Under the pieces are notes generated by a model. It was not told the DNA's origin, searched no databases, and saw only the letters and a list, made by a program, of their open reading frames with translations. From RGIG4079 sp045596365 (GTDB lineage Bacteria; Bacteroidota; Bacteroidia; Bacteroidales; Muribaculaceae), in the NCBI GenBank assembly GCA_045596365.1, contig JAZOCE010000006.1:1-35583 (forward strand): a DNA stretch of 35,583 nt, read 5' to 3'. Shown here piece after piece: positions 15,132-25,233 of this stretch; the stretch's first letter is position 1, and each line of letters begins with the position of its first letter. The position numbers and the translations under genes are program-made.

Positions 15132-16394
15132 ATGTTTTATTATTTAGCGGACTTATTAAGAGATTACAATATTCCCGGTGCCGGATTGATGGATTATATT
15201 ACATTCCGTTCAGGTGCGGCATTAATGCTGTCTTTGTTTATCGCATTAGTGATTGGGCGACGCATAATCGATCGATTGCAACTGATGCAGGTAGGTGAGA
15301 TTGTGAGAGACCTTGGGCTTGAAGGACAAATGAGCAAAAAGGGAACTCCAACAATGGGCGGAATTATAATCATCATCTCAATTCTCGTTCCATGCCTGCT
15401 TGTTGGTAAATTAAGTAATATCTATATGATATTGATGCTTATTGCCACCATTTGGCTCGGAACGCTCGGATTTCTTGATGATTACATTAAAGTTGCTCGC
15501 AAGGATAAAGAGGGATTGAAAGGAAAATTCAAGATTGTTGGTCAGGTGGGTTTAGGTCTTATTGTTGGCTTGACAATGTATCTTAGTCCTGATATTGTGA
15601 TTAGAGAAAACAGAGAAGTGGAAAATGTGATAAATCATGAGGTTGTGATTACTTATGAAAAAGATAATGTGAAATCAACTCAAACAACAATTCCATTTGT
15701 AAAAAACAATAACTTTGACTATGCTTCATTGACATCATGGATGGGCGATTATGCTCAAACTGGTGGTTGGATATTGTTTATTCTGGTAACGATTTTAGTT
15801 GTAACGGCGACATCCAATGGAGCAAATCTCACCGATGGACTTGATGGTCTTGCAACCGGAACATCAGCTATTATTGGTATTGCGCTTGCCATAATGGCAT
15901 ATTTGGGAGGTAACATAATATATTCTTCCTACTTGAATATCATGTATATTCCCGGCTCTGAAGAGTTGGTAGTATATATGGCAGCATTTATTGGTGCACT
16001 GGTAGGTTTTTTGTGGTATAACGCGTTTCCGGCACAAGTGTTTATGGGTGATACCGGAAGTTTGACAATCGGAGGAATTATAGCCGTATTTGCAATATTA
16101 ATCCACAAAGAACTCTTAATCCCCATTTTGTGTGCTATCTTCTTTGTTGAAGATTTGTCAGTAATGGCACAGGTTGGCTATTTTAAATACACAAAACGTC
16201 GCACCGGGGAAGGTAAACGCATATTTAAGATGACGCCACTACATCATCATTTCCAAAAACCGGGAAATAGTGGAATTGATGCATTGATACAGAAACCATT
16301 TAATCCGGTTCCGGAATCAAAAATTGTGATACGTTTCTGGATTATTGGAATATTTCTTGCTGCGATAACATTTGTTACTTTAAAGATAAGATAA
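15132..16394 (+). CDS. mraY: Phospho-N-acetylmuramoyl-pentapeptide transferase
   Basis: 420 residues with about ten membrane helices. It transfers phospho-MurNAc-pentapeptide to undecaprenyl phosphate, making lipid I. Motifs are KKGTPTMGGIIII near residue 72, LGFLDDYIKV with the Asp pair, NLTDGLDGLATGTSA, MGDTGSLTIGG and KMTPLHHHFQ. It is longer than E. coli MraY (360) because of an extra hydrophilic segment at about residues 160-195 (RENREVENVINHEV and onward), an insert typical of Bacteroidota. murD starts five bases after the stop. Confidence 0.96.
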   Translation: MFYYLADLLRDYNIPGAGLMDYITFRSGAALMLSLFIALVIGRRIIDRLQLMQVGEIVRDLGLEGQMSKKGTPTMGGIIIIISILVPCLLVGKLSNIYMILMLIATIWLGTLGFLDDYIKVARKDKEGLKGKFKIVGQVGLGLIVGLTMYLSPDIVIRENREVENVINHEVVITYEKDNVKSTQTTIPFVKNNNFDYASLTSWMGDYAQTGGWILFILVTILVVTATSNGANLTDGLDGLATGTSAIIGIALAIMAYLGGNIIYSSYLNIMYIPGSEELVVYMAAFIGALVGFLWYNAFPAQVFMGDTGSLTIGGIIAVFAILIHKELLIPILCAIFFVEDLSVMAQVGYFKYTKRRTGEGKRIFKMTPLHHHFQKPGNSGIDALIQKPFNPVPESKIVIRFWIIGIFLAAITFVTLKIR

Positions 16395-16399
16395 CGACA

Positions 16400-17746
16400 A
16401 TGAAAAGACTTGTTGTCCTCGGAGGAGGTGAAAGCGGAGTGGGAGCCGCAATCCTCGGTAAAGTAAAAGGTATGGAAGTGTTTCTTTCTGATATGGGAAA
16501 GATTACACAACGATATAAAGATGCATTGAATGAGGCTGGCATCGAGTGGGAAGAAGGGGTGCACACTGAATCGCGTATTCTTATTGCTGATGAAGTGGTA
16601 AAAAGTCCCGGAATACCTCCCACAGTACCCATCATGCAACGCATTGCCTCAAAAAACATTCCTGTAATATCAGAGATTGAGTTTGCCGGTCGTTATACCG
16701 ATGCCAAGATGGTGTGTATAACTGGTAGTAATGGGAAAACGACAACAACATTGTTGACCTATCACATCTTGAAGAATGCAGGAATAAATGTGGGGTTGGC
16801 AGGAAATGTGGGAAAAAGCCTTGCATGGCAAGTGGCCTATGAAAAGCATGATGTATATGTAATCGAGTTGAGCAGTTTCCAACTTGAAAACATGTATGAT
16901 TTTAAGGCCAATGTAGCAGTGATGTTGAATATTACACCTGACCACCTTGACAGATATGACTATGAAATGCAGAATTATGTAAATGCAAAATTCCGCATTA
17001 TCCGCAACCAAACAGCTCAAGATGCATTCATCTTTTGGCAAGATGACCCTGTTATTCAAGCGCAAATGCGTCAACTCAAAATCGAGGCAAGCCTTTTCCC
17101 ATTTGCCGAAATGGAAGAAGAAGGCTTAAAAGCCTATATCGATGCCGAGCATGATTTGGTAATAAATACTCCCGGCTCATCAATCAGAATGCCTCGTGCC
17201 GACTTGTCTCTTAATGGGTTGCATAACCTATATAACTCTATGGCTGCCGGTCTTTCGGCATGTTTGCTTGATATCGATAAAGAGGATATTCGTCGTGCAC
17301 TTTCTGATTTTGAAGGCGTAGAGCATCGTTTGGAATATGTTGCGACAGTCAATGGAGTGCGCTATATAAATGACTCAAAGGCAACAAATGTAAATTCATG
17401 CTGGTATGCATTGGAAAGCATGCCTAAAAATACCATATTAATTCTTGGCGGTAAGGATAAAGGGAATGACTATACCGAGATAGAACCGTTAGTCCTTAAA
17501 AAGGTAAAAGCTATTGTGTGTATGGGGAAAGACAATGATAAATTAATGAAATTTTTTGAAGGCAAAGTCTTTGAGCTTAGAGACACTCATTCACTTGATG
17601 AGGCAGTGAAAGCATGTGCTGAAATTGCTGTTGATGGCGATACTGTATTATTGTCTCCCTGTTGCGCAAGTTTTGACCTGTTTAAAAGCTACGAAGATCG
17701 TGGTGAGCAATTTAAAACAGCCGTAAAATCAATGTTAAATAAATAA
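16400..17746 (+). CDS. murD: UDP-MurNAc-L-alanine:D-glutamate ligase
   Basis: 448 residues, standard for MurD, which adds D-glutamate to UDP-MurNAc-L-Ala in the cytosol. The N-terminal VVLGGGESGVGAAILGK is the UDP-binding region; the P-loop is ITGSNGKTTTTLLTY near residues 107-121; LNITPDHLDRYD and YINDSKATNVNS follow in the ligase order. The C-terminal LLSPCCASFDLFKSYEDRG is a strong MurD signature. It lies between mraY (5-base gap) and ftsW (21-base gap). Confidence 0.96.
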   Translation: MKRLVVLGGGESGVGAAILGKVKGMEVFLSDMGKITQRYKDALNEAGIEWEEGVHTESRILIADEVVKSPGIPPTVPIMQRIASKNIPVISEIEFAGRYTDAKMVCITGSNGKTTTTLLTYHILKNAGINVGLAGNVGKSLAWQVAYEKHDVYVIELSSFQLENMYDFKANVAVMLNITPDHLDRYDYEMQNYVNAKFRIIRNQTAQDAFIFWQDDPVIQAQMRQLKIEASLFPFAEMEEEGLKAYIDAEHDLVINTPGSSIRMPRADLSLNGLHNLYNSMAAGLSACLLDIDKEDIRRALSDFEGVEHRLEYVATVNGVRYINDSKATNVNSCWYALESMPKNTILILGGKDKGNDYTEIEPLVLKKVKAIVCMGKDNDKLMKFFEGKVFELRDTHSLDEAVKACAEIAVDGDTVLLSPCCASFDLFKSYEDRGEQFKTAVKSMLNK

Positions 17747-17767
17747 TAACCACATCATTAGTCCACT

Positions 17768-19108
17768 ATGCAGGATAACAAATATAAAACAGCTAAAGAG
17801 GAAAAACAGCCGGAAGATGTAAAATCCGAAAAGAAACCCAAACTGAAAGCCGATAAGCACATTTGGGGGCTTTATATAGCATTGTGCATTATTTCTATAA
17901 TAGAATTATATAGTGCATCATCTCGTGAGGTTGCATCGTCGGCAATGGGTGTTTATGGCCCCATTGTGAGGCATTGCTCAATGTTGTTTGTGGGTTTAAT
18001 ATTAATGTTGGCGCTTCAGCGCATACATTATAAGTGGTTTATCCCTCTAATTCCATTATTTGCGATAGCAAGCGCCTTGATGATGGTGTATGTAATGTTT
18101 TTTGGTGATATAATTAATGGAGCGCGTCGCAGTTTTAGTTTATTGGGCGTAATGATACAGCCGGCTGAATTCTTAAAATTATCGGCGGCGATGGTGATTG
18201 CATTAGTGATGTCTCGCAACCAGATGCTTCGTGGAGTAAAAACTAAAGGAGTTGTGATATGTGCGGTAACTGTTATTATTTTTGGCGGACTTTTGTTTAA
18301 CCAGGGGTTGACCAATACAATATTGTTGATGTCAATAAGTCTATCGATGATGTTGATTGGTGGTGTTCAATGGAAAAAATTTGGTGTTGTACTGCTTGCT
18401 TACGGAATAATTGCTGTTGGAGCCCTTTGGTTAAAGATGGAGAAGGCTGAGGAACGAGCAGATAAATTGAAAGCCGGAATAGAATTAGCTCAAATGGACG
18501 GACATCGCAATGAAATGGTAAAAACGGACCGTTCAGGGACATGGCAAGCCCGCATTGATCGATTCTTGGGAGATAGTATTCCGAAATATGATAAACCGAT
18601 TACGGCTGATAATCGTCAAGAGATGTATGCTTATATGGCACAAGCCAATGGAGGGTTGTTGGGGGTATTCCCCGGTAATTCTCGTGAGGCAGCACGTCTT
18701 CCTCTTGCGTTTTCTGATTATATTTATTCAATCATAATCGAAGATATGGGATTTATAGGCGGAATGTTTGTATTGATATTATATTTATGGTTGTTGGCAC
18801 GAGCCGGAGCTATTGCGAGCCGATGCAGTAGAGCTTTTCCTGCAATGCTTGTGATAGGGATGGCAGTGATGATAGTGTTCCAAGCGCTATTTCACATGGC
18901 TATTGTTACCGGAGTGTTTCCGGTATCAGGACAGCCATTGCCATTGATATCAAAAGGAGGCTCATCAATATTAATAACATCAATAGCTTTTGGTGTAATG
19001 TTAAGTGTGAGTCGATTTGCTGTGCGTAATGGCAAGAAACAAGAGATTAAACAAGAGATGAACACTCTTCCCGAGGGAGTTCGTGCCGATAATCCCACTC
19101 AATTATAG
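17768..19108 (+). CDS. ftsW: Septal peptidoglycan glycosyltransferase FtsW
   Basis: 446 residues of the SEDS family with about ten membrane helices. A charged lysine-rich cytoplasmic head (~30 residues) comes first. Then GARRSFSLLGVMIQPAEFLK near residue 120 carries the conserved QPxE motif, and GLTNTILLMSIS follows. The C-terminal FPVSGQPLPLISKGGSSI is the classical SEDS signature. It polymerises lipid II with its partner FtsI. The place in the cluster, between murD and murG, separates it from RodA. A large periplasmic loop (about 220-280) contains DRSGTWQARIDRFL. Confidence 0.93.
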   Translation: MQDNKYKTAKEEKQPEDVKSEKKPKLKADKHIWGLYIALCIISIIELYSASSREVASSAMGVYGPIVRHCSMLFVGLILMLALQRIHYKWFIPLIPLFAIASALMMVYVMFFGDIINGARRSFSLLGVMIQPAEFLKLSAAMVIALVMSRNQMLRGVKTKGVVICAVTVIIFGGLLFNQGLTNTILLMSISLSMMLIGGVQWKKFGVVLLAYGIIAVGALWLKMEKAEERADKLKAGIELAQMDGHRNEMVKTDRSGTWQARIDRFLGDSIPKYDKPITADNRQEMYAYMAQANGGLLGVFPGNSREAARLPLAFSDYIYSIIIEDMGFIGGMFVLILYLWLLARAGAIASRCSRAFPAMLVIGMAVMIVFQALFHMAIVTGVFPVSGQPLPLISKGGSSILITSIAFGVMLSVSRFAVRNGKKQEIKQEMNTLPEGVRADNPTQL

Positions 19109-19113
19109 ATAAT

Positions 19114-20214
19114 ATGAGCAAAAAGAGTTATAAAATATTAGTTAGTGGCGGTGGTACCGGTGGGCATATATTTCCTGCCTTGTCAATTGCAAATGCGTTG
19201 AAACGTCGTAATGGCGATACTGAAATTTTATTTGTCGGAGCTGAAAACCGCATGGAAATGGAGCGAGTTCCGGCTGCCGGGTATAAAATAGTGGGGTTGC
19301 CAGTGAGTGGTTTTGATCGTCGTCGGTTATGGCGAAATGTAAAAGTGCTGTACCGCTTGTTTAAGAGCATGAGAATTGCTCGTAATGTGTTGAAGGATTT
19401 TCGCCCAGATATAGCTGTTGGTGTTGGTGGTTATGCAAGTGGTCCAATGCTCAAAGCCGCTCAAAAACGAGGAATACCCACATTGTTACAGGAACAAAAT
19501 TCCTATGCGGGTGTAACAAATAAACTATTGGCAAAAAAAGCCGATGCAATATGCGTTGCATACGAAAATATGGAGCGTTTCTTCCCTGCCGATAAAATTA
19601 TATTGACCGGAAATCCTGTGCGTGCCGATATATTGAATGTTGTAGAAACGCAGGCTCAAGCTAAGGAAACTCTTGGATTTGATGCTACTCGTCCATTGGT
19701 GCTTGTTGTTGGTGGTAGTCTTGGTGCTCGCACAATAAATGATAGCATGGCTGTTTCGCTTGATGCAATTACATCAACAGGAGCATCGGTTTTATGGCAA
19801 ACAGGTAAGTTATATGCCGATGAATGTTGCGCTAAAGCTCAAGGTTACCCAACGGTAAAAGCACAGCCTTTTATTTCTAATATGGGAGTGGCTTATCGTG
19901 CAGCTGATATCGTTGTGTCGAGAGCAGGAGCAAGCACTATTTCAGAGTTGCAATTATTGGGAATGTCAGCAATTCTTGTGCCATCGCCCAATGTAGCAGA
20001 AGATCACCAACGCAAAAATGCGCAAGCACTTGTGGATAAAGATGCAGCAGTGATGATATTGGATAATGAATGTAAGGAAAAACTTGCTCAAGAAGTAACA
20101 TCGTTGCTATCTGATGGGGAAAAGCGTTCACGCATGTCTGCTAATGTATTGAAAATGGCTTTGCGTGATGCTGATGAAAAAATAGTGGATACAATCTATA
20201 ATATTCTTAAATAG
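19114..20214 (+). CDS. murG: Lipid II synthase (UDP-GlcNAc:lipid I transferase)
   Basis: 366 residues, a GT28 enzyme of the cytoplasmic membrane face that adds GlcNAc to lipid I. The N-terminal ILVSGGGTGGHIFPALSIA is the lipid-I-binding glycine-rich loop. GVGGYASGPMLKAA, LLQEQNSYAGVTNKLL, GGSLGARTIND and the C-terminal VSRAGASTISELQLLG / PSPNVAEDHQRKNAQAL segments (UDP-GlcNAc site) are all in order. Starts five bases after ftsW and ends three bases before murC. Confidence 0.96.
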   Translation: MSKKSYKILVSGGGTGGHIFPALSIANALKRRNGDTEILFVGAENRMEMERVPAAGYKIVGLPVSGFDRRRLWRNVKVLYRLFKSMRIARNVLKDFRPDIAVGVGGYASGPMLKAAQKRGIPTLLQEQNSYAGVTNKLLAKKADAICVAYENMERFFPADKIILTGNPVRADILNVVETQAQAKETLGFDATRPLVLVVGGSLGARTINDSMAVSLDAITSTGASVLWQTGKLYADECCAKAQGYPTVKAQPFISNMGVAYRAADIVVSRAGASTISELQLLGMSAILVPSPNVAEDHQRKNAQALVDKDAAVMILDNECKEKLAQEVTSLLSDGEKRSRMSANVLKMALRDADEKIVDTIYNILK

Positions 20215-20217
20215 AAA

Positions 20218-21579
20218 ATGGAACTAAAGAAAAATATATATTTTGTTGGAGCCGGAGGAATTGGCATGGCTGCGCTTGTGCGCTATTTCTTGTCTCGTGG
20301 ATGTAATGTTGCAGGATATGACCGCACTCGCACTGCTTTGACGGATGCACTTGTTGAGGAAGGGGCTGAGATAACTTATGATGAATCAGAAAAAGCTATT
20401 CCTGAAATATATCGTAATCCCGAAGATACACTCGTCATATATACTCCTGCTATTCCTGCTTCACATCCCGGATTGACATTTTTCAAAGAAAATGGATTTG
20501 AGGTATTGAAACGCGCTGCAGTATTGGGAATGATAACAAGAGGCTCGCGGGGATTGTGTTTTGCCGGAACTCATGGTAAGACAACAACATCATCAATGGC
20601 AGCACACATTCTTCATAACTCATCGATAGGATGTAATGCCTTTCTGGGAGGAATTTTACGTAACTATAATAGTAACCTGTTGTTGAGTGAAACATCTCCT
20701 TATACAGTAATAGAGGCAGATGAGTACGACCGCTCATTCCATTACTTGACTCCGTATATTGCAGTTATAACATCAACTGATGCTGACCATCTTGACATCT
20801 ATGGAACAGAGGAAGCCTATCTTGAAAGTTTTGCTCATTTTACGGAGTTGATACGAGAGGATGGATGTTTGCTCATACATGAAGGATTAAAGTTGAAGCC
20901 TCGGGTGAAAGAGGGAGTGAGAACATTTACATATTCTCGTGATAGTGGAGATTTCCATGCTACAAATATTCGTCGAGGAAATGGAGCAATAATGTTTGAT
21001 CTTGTAACTCCTAAGGGAGTATATCCTAATATTGAATTAGGGGTACCGGTAGAGATAAATATTGAAAACTCTATTGCTTCAATGGCTGCATGTTTCTTGA
21101 CAGGAGAATTAGAGCCTGATGATATGCACTATGCTATGCGCACATTCATGGGACCAAAACGCCGTTTTGAGGTTTGGAAGAAAGAAGATGATGGGCATGT
21201 GGTTATTGATGATTATGCCCACCACCCCGATGAATTGAAGGCAAGCATCTCATCGGTAAAGGCATTGTATGAAAATCGTCGTTTGACAGTTGCATTCCAG
21301 CCTCACTTGTATTCTCGCACACGAGATTTTGCACATGAATTTGCTGAAGCTCTTTCAATTGCCGATGAAGTAATATTATTGGATATATATCCTGCTCGTG
21401 AAGAGCCTATTCCGGGTGTTACATCAGAAATAATATTTGATAAAATCACTTGCAAGGATAAGGTTTTGATAAAGAAAGAGGATTTAGTAGCAACATTGAA
21501 AGATAAAGAGTGGGATGTTCTTCTAACTGCCGGAGCGGGCGATATATGTAATTATTTGCCTGAAATATGTAATATCTAA
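20218..21579 (+). CDS. murC: UDP-MurNAc:L-alanine ligase
   Basis: 453 residues, normal for MurC, which adds the first stem-peptide residue. IYFVGAGGIGMAALVRYF at the N-terminus binds UDP-MurNAc; the P-loop is FAGTHGKTTTSSMAAH near residues 115-130; EADEYDRSFHYL, TSTDADHLDIYG and DDYAHHPDELKA follow in family order. QPHLYSRTRDFAHEFAEAL and the final LLTAGAGDICNY region are also MurC-like. The start is three bases after murG, so coupling is likely. Confidence 0.96.
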   Translation: MELKKNIYFVGAGGIGMAALVRYFLSRGCNVAGYDRTRTALTDALVEEGAEITYDESEKAIPEIYRNPEDTLVIYTPAIPASHPGLTFFKENGFEVLKRAAVLGMITRGSRGLCFAGTHGKTTTSSMAAHILHNSSIGCNAFLGGILRNYNSNLLLSETSPYTVIEADEYDRSFHYLTPYIAVITSTDADHLDIYGTEEAYLESFAHFTELIREDGCLLIHEGLKLKPRVKEGVRTFTYSRDSGDFHATNIRRGNGAIMFDLVTPKGVYPNIELGVPVEINIENSIASMAACFLTGELEPDDMHYAMRTFMGPKRRFEVWKKEDDGHVVIDDYAHHPDELKASISSVKALYENRRLTVAFQPHLYSRTRDFAHEFAEALSIADEVILLDIYPAREEPIPGVTSEIIFDKITCKDKVLIKKEDLVATLKDKEWDVLLTAGAGDICNYLPEICNI

Positions 21580-21591
21580 CGTGAAATTAGC

Positions 21592-22446
21592 ATGAAACTG
21601 AGGACCATAATTTGGTGTATTTCGTCTTTGCTACTTGTAGCATATCTTATCGCAATTTTCTTTTGGGTGGGAGATGCGTTCAAGGGGAGTCGTTGTACCG
21701 GAATGGAAATATATGTAGCAGATACAGCTACATACCATTTTGTTACAGAATCGGAAATTTCACGCGAAATAGATAGTTTGCCGGCTCGTTGCGAAGGGAT
21801 GTTACTCAAGGATATTAATATTGATAGTATTGAGAAAAAACTAAGTTCAATTGATAAGATTGAGTCTGCATCATGTGTAAAATTAAATAATGGGAAGGTG
21901 ATAGTCTCGGTTAACCCCATGCGTCCTATTGCTCGCGTGTTTGAAAAAGATGCCTCTTATTATATCAATTGTGAGGGGAAACGCATTTCGGCCGATGCCC
22001 GATACTTTCTTGATGTCCCTGTTGTTTCAGGACAATTTGACTCGGTTTTTACTGCTGTATCTCTATTACCATTGATTGAATATATTAAATCTGATGAAAT
22101 GTGGTCATCTCTCATAACTATGATAAAAACTGATGCTCGTCATGATATATATCTTATTCCTGCCATTCGTGGTCATGTCATAAAATTTGGTGATATGTCT
22201 AATATTGAAAATAAATTTGCACGGCTTCGTCGCATGTATGAAGAGGTTTTACCTGTAAAGGGGTGGGACTGCTACGACACGCTTGCTGTAAAATGGAGCG
22301 GACAAGTAGTGGCAACAAAACGGGCAAAAAAACTTGCTGACTCTAAAGTCAAGTATGACGATGAAATAGAAAATGAGGCACCTGATGTTGGTTCAATGAT
22401 TGCTGACGAAACGACTGACACAGTGAGTGTGAAAAATGGTAATTAA
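21592..22446 (+). CDS. ftsQ: Cell division protein FtsQ
   Basis: 284 residues. A single membrane helix near the N-terminus (IIWCISSLLLVAYLIAIFFW, residues 5-24) is followed by a periplasmic POTRA-like part (FVTESEISREIDSLP, then INIDSIEKKLSSIDKIESAS) and the beta domain with VNPMRPIARVFEKD and YINCEGKRI. FtsQ recruits FtsL/FtsB in the divisome. Conservation is low; topology, the POTRA pattern and position between murC and ftsA make the call. The acidic, threonine-rich tail after residue 255 looks disordered. Confidence 0.88.
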   Translation: MKLRTIIWCISSLLLVAYLIAIFFWVGDAFKGSRCTGMEIYVADTATYHFVTESEISREIDSLPARCEGMLLKDINIDSIEKKLSSIDKIESASCVKLNNGKVIVSVNPMRPIARVFEKDASYYINCEGKRISADARYFLDVPVVSGQFDSVFTAVSLLPLIEYIKSDEMWSSLITMIKTDARHDIYLIPAIRGHVIKFGDMSNIENKFARLRRMYEEVLPVKGWDCYDTLAVKWSGQVVATKRAKKLADSKVKYDDEIENEAPDVGSMIADETTDTVSVKNGN

Positions 22447-22460
22447 TAAATCAATAAAAT

Positions 22461-23786
22461 ATGGAACAAAAATATATTGTAGCTATTGAGATCGGTAGCT
22501 CTAAAATCAAAGGAGCTGTGGGTTCTACTGATGAAACCGGAGCCTTAACTGTTCTTGCTGTTGAGGAAGAAAAATTAATAGATTGTGTGCGATATGGTTG
22601 TATTCAAAATGTTGAGGAGGTTAGCAATCGTGTATCGCGCATAATACGATTATTGGAAAATAACAGCAGTATATCACCCCGCAAGATAAAGGGAGTATAT
22701 GTGGCTATGGGCGGACGTTCATTATCGGCATCATCTCGTGAAGTACAACGTCAATTGCCCGATGAACTTGAAATAACTGAACGCATAATTGAACAAATAA
22801 AAGATGAAGCCAGAGCTACAAATATATCAGAAAAGGATGTTATAGATGTGTTGCCTCGGAGTTTTACAATTGATAATCAACCGGCAATAAATCCAGTGGG
22901 TATTTTTGGTCAACAGATTAATGCCAGTTTGAATTTGCTGACTTGTAAGCCTCAAATAAAACGAAATCTAAATCGTGTTATTGGAGAACGTTTACAATTG
23001 GCAATAAACGGATATATCGTACGTCCTATTGCTGTTGCTGATTTAGTGCTCTCTGATGATGAAAAACGTCAAGGATGTATGCTCGTCGATTTTGGGGCAG
23101 AGACAACAACGGTATCTATTTATAAAGCTGGTGCGTTACATTATCTTGAAACAATTCCGCTTGGCTCGCGAAATATAACACGCGATATTACCTCAATAAA
23201 TCATCTTGAGGAAAAAGCAGAGGAAATCAAAAAGGCTGTCGGATGTGCAACTCCTCAAGATCAAGGGGGAAAGAAAAATGCTGTCGATGGTATAGATGTT
23301 ATTGAAGTTAATAATTATGTACAAGCCCGTGCTGGCGAAATAGTAGCGAATATAATTGAACAAATAAAGTATGCCGATTATAAACCTTCTGACCTTTCTG
23401 CCGGTATAGTTGTAGTGGGTGGTGGTGCTAAACTCAAAGGATTTAATTCACTGCTTGAAACTCAAAGTTCCATGAAAGTGCGTAGTGGTGCGCCATTAGG
23501 GTTGATTCGCATTACTGATAGTCGCATTCAACCAAGCGACTCGGTAGATGTAATTTCTATTTTGATGTCGGCAATACGCATCCCCGCTGTAGAATGCTTG
23601 GGTAAAATCGTTTCTTCAATAGATGAAACAGTAGAGGATAAATCTAATGAAGAAACAAAGGAAAACAATAAAGAAAAAGAGCCTAAAGAAAAAGGCTTAA
23701 GCCTCATGGATCGTTTGAAAGGTCGTCTTGCTCGCATTATGGAAGATGAAGAGGATGAAGACGAAGAAGAGGATGACTTTAGATAA
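22461..23786 (+). CDS. ftsA: Cell division actin-like protein FtsA
   Basis: 441 residues of the actin/Hsp70 ATPase fold. The phosphate-1 motif YIVAIEIGSSKIKGAVG opens the protein. An SHS2/1C-like region (RSFTIDNQPAINPVGIFGQQ) follows, then the phosphate-2 motif CMLVDFGAETTTVSIY near residue 212 and the adenosine motif GIVVVGGGAKLKGF near 313. The C-terminus has a long highly charged linker (KENNKEKEPKEKG), a GLSLMDRLKGRLARIM segment that may be the amphipathic membrane-targeting helix, and a run of Asp/Glu. It tethers FtsZ to the membrane. ftsZ follows after 26 bases. Confidence 0.93.
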   Translation: MEQKYIVAIEIGSSKIKGAVGSTDETGALTVLAVEEEKLIDCVRYGCIQNVEEVSNRVSRIIRLLENNSSISPRKIKGVYVAMGGRSLSASSREVQRQLPDELEITERIIEQIKDEARATNISEKDVIDVLPRSFTIDNQPAINPVGIFGQQINASLNLLTCKPQIKRNLNRVIGERLQLAINGYIVRPIAVADLVLSDDEKRQGCMLVDFGAETTTVSIYKAGALHYLETIPLGSRNITRDITSINHLEEKAEEIKKAVGCATPQDQGGKKNAVDGIDVIEVNNYVQARAGEIVANIIEQIKYADYKPSDLSAGIVVVGGGAKLKGFNSLLETQSSMKVRSGAPLGLIRITDSRIQPSDSVDVISILMSAIRIPAVECLGKIVSSIDETVEDKSNEETKENNKEKEPKEKGLSLMDRLKGRLARIMEDEEDEDEEEDDFR

Positions 23787-23812
23787 AATAAGAACTGCTA
23801 AAAAATATAGAT

Positions 23813-25156
23813 ATGACAATTGACGATATAAAAAACGACCATGACTTTGTGTTTGCTTCTGGAGAAGAAACAATAATAAAAGTGATTGGTGTTGGAGGAG
23901 GTGGTAATAATGCAATTAATCACATGTATGCGCAAGGCATTAAAAATGTGTCGTTTGTCGTGTGTAACACAGATAGACAAGCATTAGATCATTCTCCTGT
24001 TCCAAACCGTGTGTTAATAGGACCAAATATAACCAAAGGTCTTGGCGCAGGAAATAAACCTGAGATGGCAAAGTTAGCAGCCGAAGAAAGTTCTGAACAA
24101 ATCGACGCTCTGTTTAATGATAACACTAAAATGGTGTTTATCACAGCCGGTATGGGAGGAGGAACAGGAACAGGTGCCGCTCCTGTTGTCGCTCGCATTG
24201 CCAAAGAGCGAGGATTATTGACAATAGGCATTGTAACAATTCCATTTCTATTTGAGGGTGAAAAGAAAATCCTCAAAGCTCTTGACGGGGCTGATGAGAT
24301 GAGTAAATATGTAGATGCTCTTCTTGTTATAAATAATGAGCGATTAACAGAGATTTATCGCGATCTTGATTTTATAAATGCGTTTGGAAAAGCTGATGAT
24401 ACACTCTCGACAGCAGCTCGTAGTATTTCAGAGTTGATAACTTGTAACGGACACATCAATCTTGACTTCAATGATGTTGATACAACTCTGCGCAATGGTG
24501 GAGCCGCAATTATTTCAAGTGGATATGGAGAAGGCGAAAATCGTGTAACTAAAGCGATTAACGATGCTTTAAATTCTCCATTGCTCAAAAATAGAGATAT
24601 ATTTGGATCTAAAAAACTCCTATTTAATTTGTATTTCTCTCGAGAGGCAGAGCACAAGTTTGTAATGGATGAAGCACAAGAGTTGACGGACTTTATCAGT
24701 AATCTTGATTCGGGAGTAGATGTGATTTGGGGAGTTGCTTTTGATGAGTCTCTTGGTGATAAAATTAAAATTACTATCTTAGCCGCCGGATTTGATGTTA
24801 CAATCAGAGATGATGCAAAGACTAAACGAGCGCCAAGAACATTGTTCCCATCCAAACCTGAGCCTCCAAGAGAACTTGATCGTCTGATTGATGAGTATGG
24901 CACTGAGAAAATCAATGAAATACAGAATGTCAAAGACAGAGCTCGATACATCATTTTACAACCAGAGCAGATGGATGACGATTCGGTAGTTGAAAAGTTG
25001 GAAAAAACGCCAGCATTTAATCGCGACAAAAAAGTTGCTGATGAAATAAAGTCTGGGGTGAAGAAAGTTGCTGTGGCAGATGAAGATGCTCAATTTGAGC
25101 AAGAGAGCAATCCGTCAACAGACAATCGAATTTCCATCAACTTCGGCGACGAATAA
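23813..25156 (+). CDS. ftsZ: Cell division tubulin-like GTPase FtsZ
   Basis: 447 residues. KVIGVGGGGNNAINHMY near residue 23 starts the GTPase domain; the tubulin signature is GMGGGTGTGAAPV near residues 109-121; NNERLTEIYRDLDFINAF and FNDVDTTLRNGG follow, the latter in the T7 region with catalytic Asp residues. A variable linker of about 110 residues ends in the hydrophobic NRISINFGDE tail rather than the E. coli type DIPxFLR. It forms the Z-ring and is the last gene of the cluster, closed by a hairpin. Confidence 0.96.
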   Translation: MTIDDIKNDHDFVFASGEETIIKVIGVGGGGNNAINHMYAQGIKNVSFVVCNTDRQALDHSPVPNRVLIGPNITKGLGAGNKPEMAKLAAEESSEQIDALFNDNTKMVFITAGMGGGTGTGAAPVVARIAKERGLLTIGIVTIPFLFEGEKKILKALDGADEMSKYVDALLVINNERLTEIYRDLDFINAFGKADDTLSTAARSISELITCNGHINLDFNDVDTTLRNGGAAIISSGYGEGENRVTKAINDALNSPLLKNRDIFGSKKLLFNLYFSREAEHKFVMDEAQELTDFISNLDSGVDVIWGVAFDESLGDKIKITILAAGFDVTIRDDAKTKRAPRTLFPSKPEPPRELDRLIDEYGTEKINEIQNVKDRARYIILQPEQMDDDSVVEKLEKTPAFNRDKKVADEIKSGVKKVAVADEDAQFEQESNPSTDNRISINFGDE

Positions 25157-25178
25157 AATTCGAAATATAAATAATAGA

Positions 25179-25212
25179 ACAAGGAGATGTATCACATGAC
25201 ACATCTCCTTGT
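25179..25212. terminator. Hairpin after ftsZ
   Basis: ACAAGGAGATGT (25179-25190) pairs perfectly with ACATCTCCTTGT (25201-25212) around a 10-base loop. It lies between ftsZ and the convergent minus-strand gene and could serve both; U-tracts are short. Confidence 0.7.
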
Positions 25213-25233
25213 CTGTTATTAAGGGATGGAAGA

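Noticed and set aside
24355..25029. 224-codon ORF antisense to ftsZ
   Set aside because: A shadow of ftsZ codons; Ser/Leu-rich translation without motifs, fully inside a confirmed gene.
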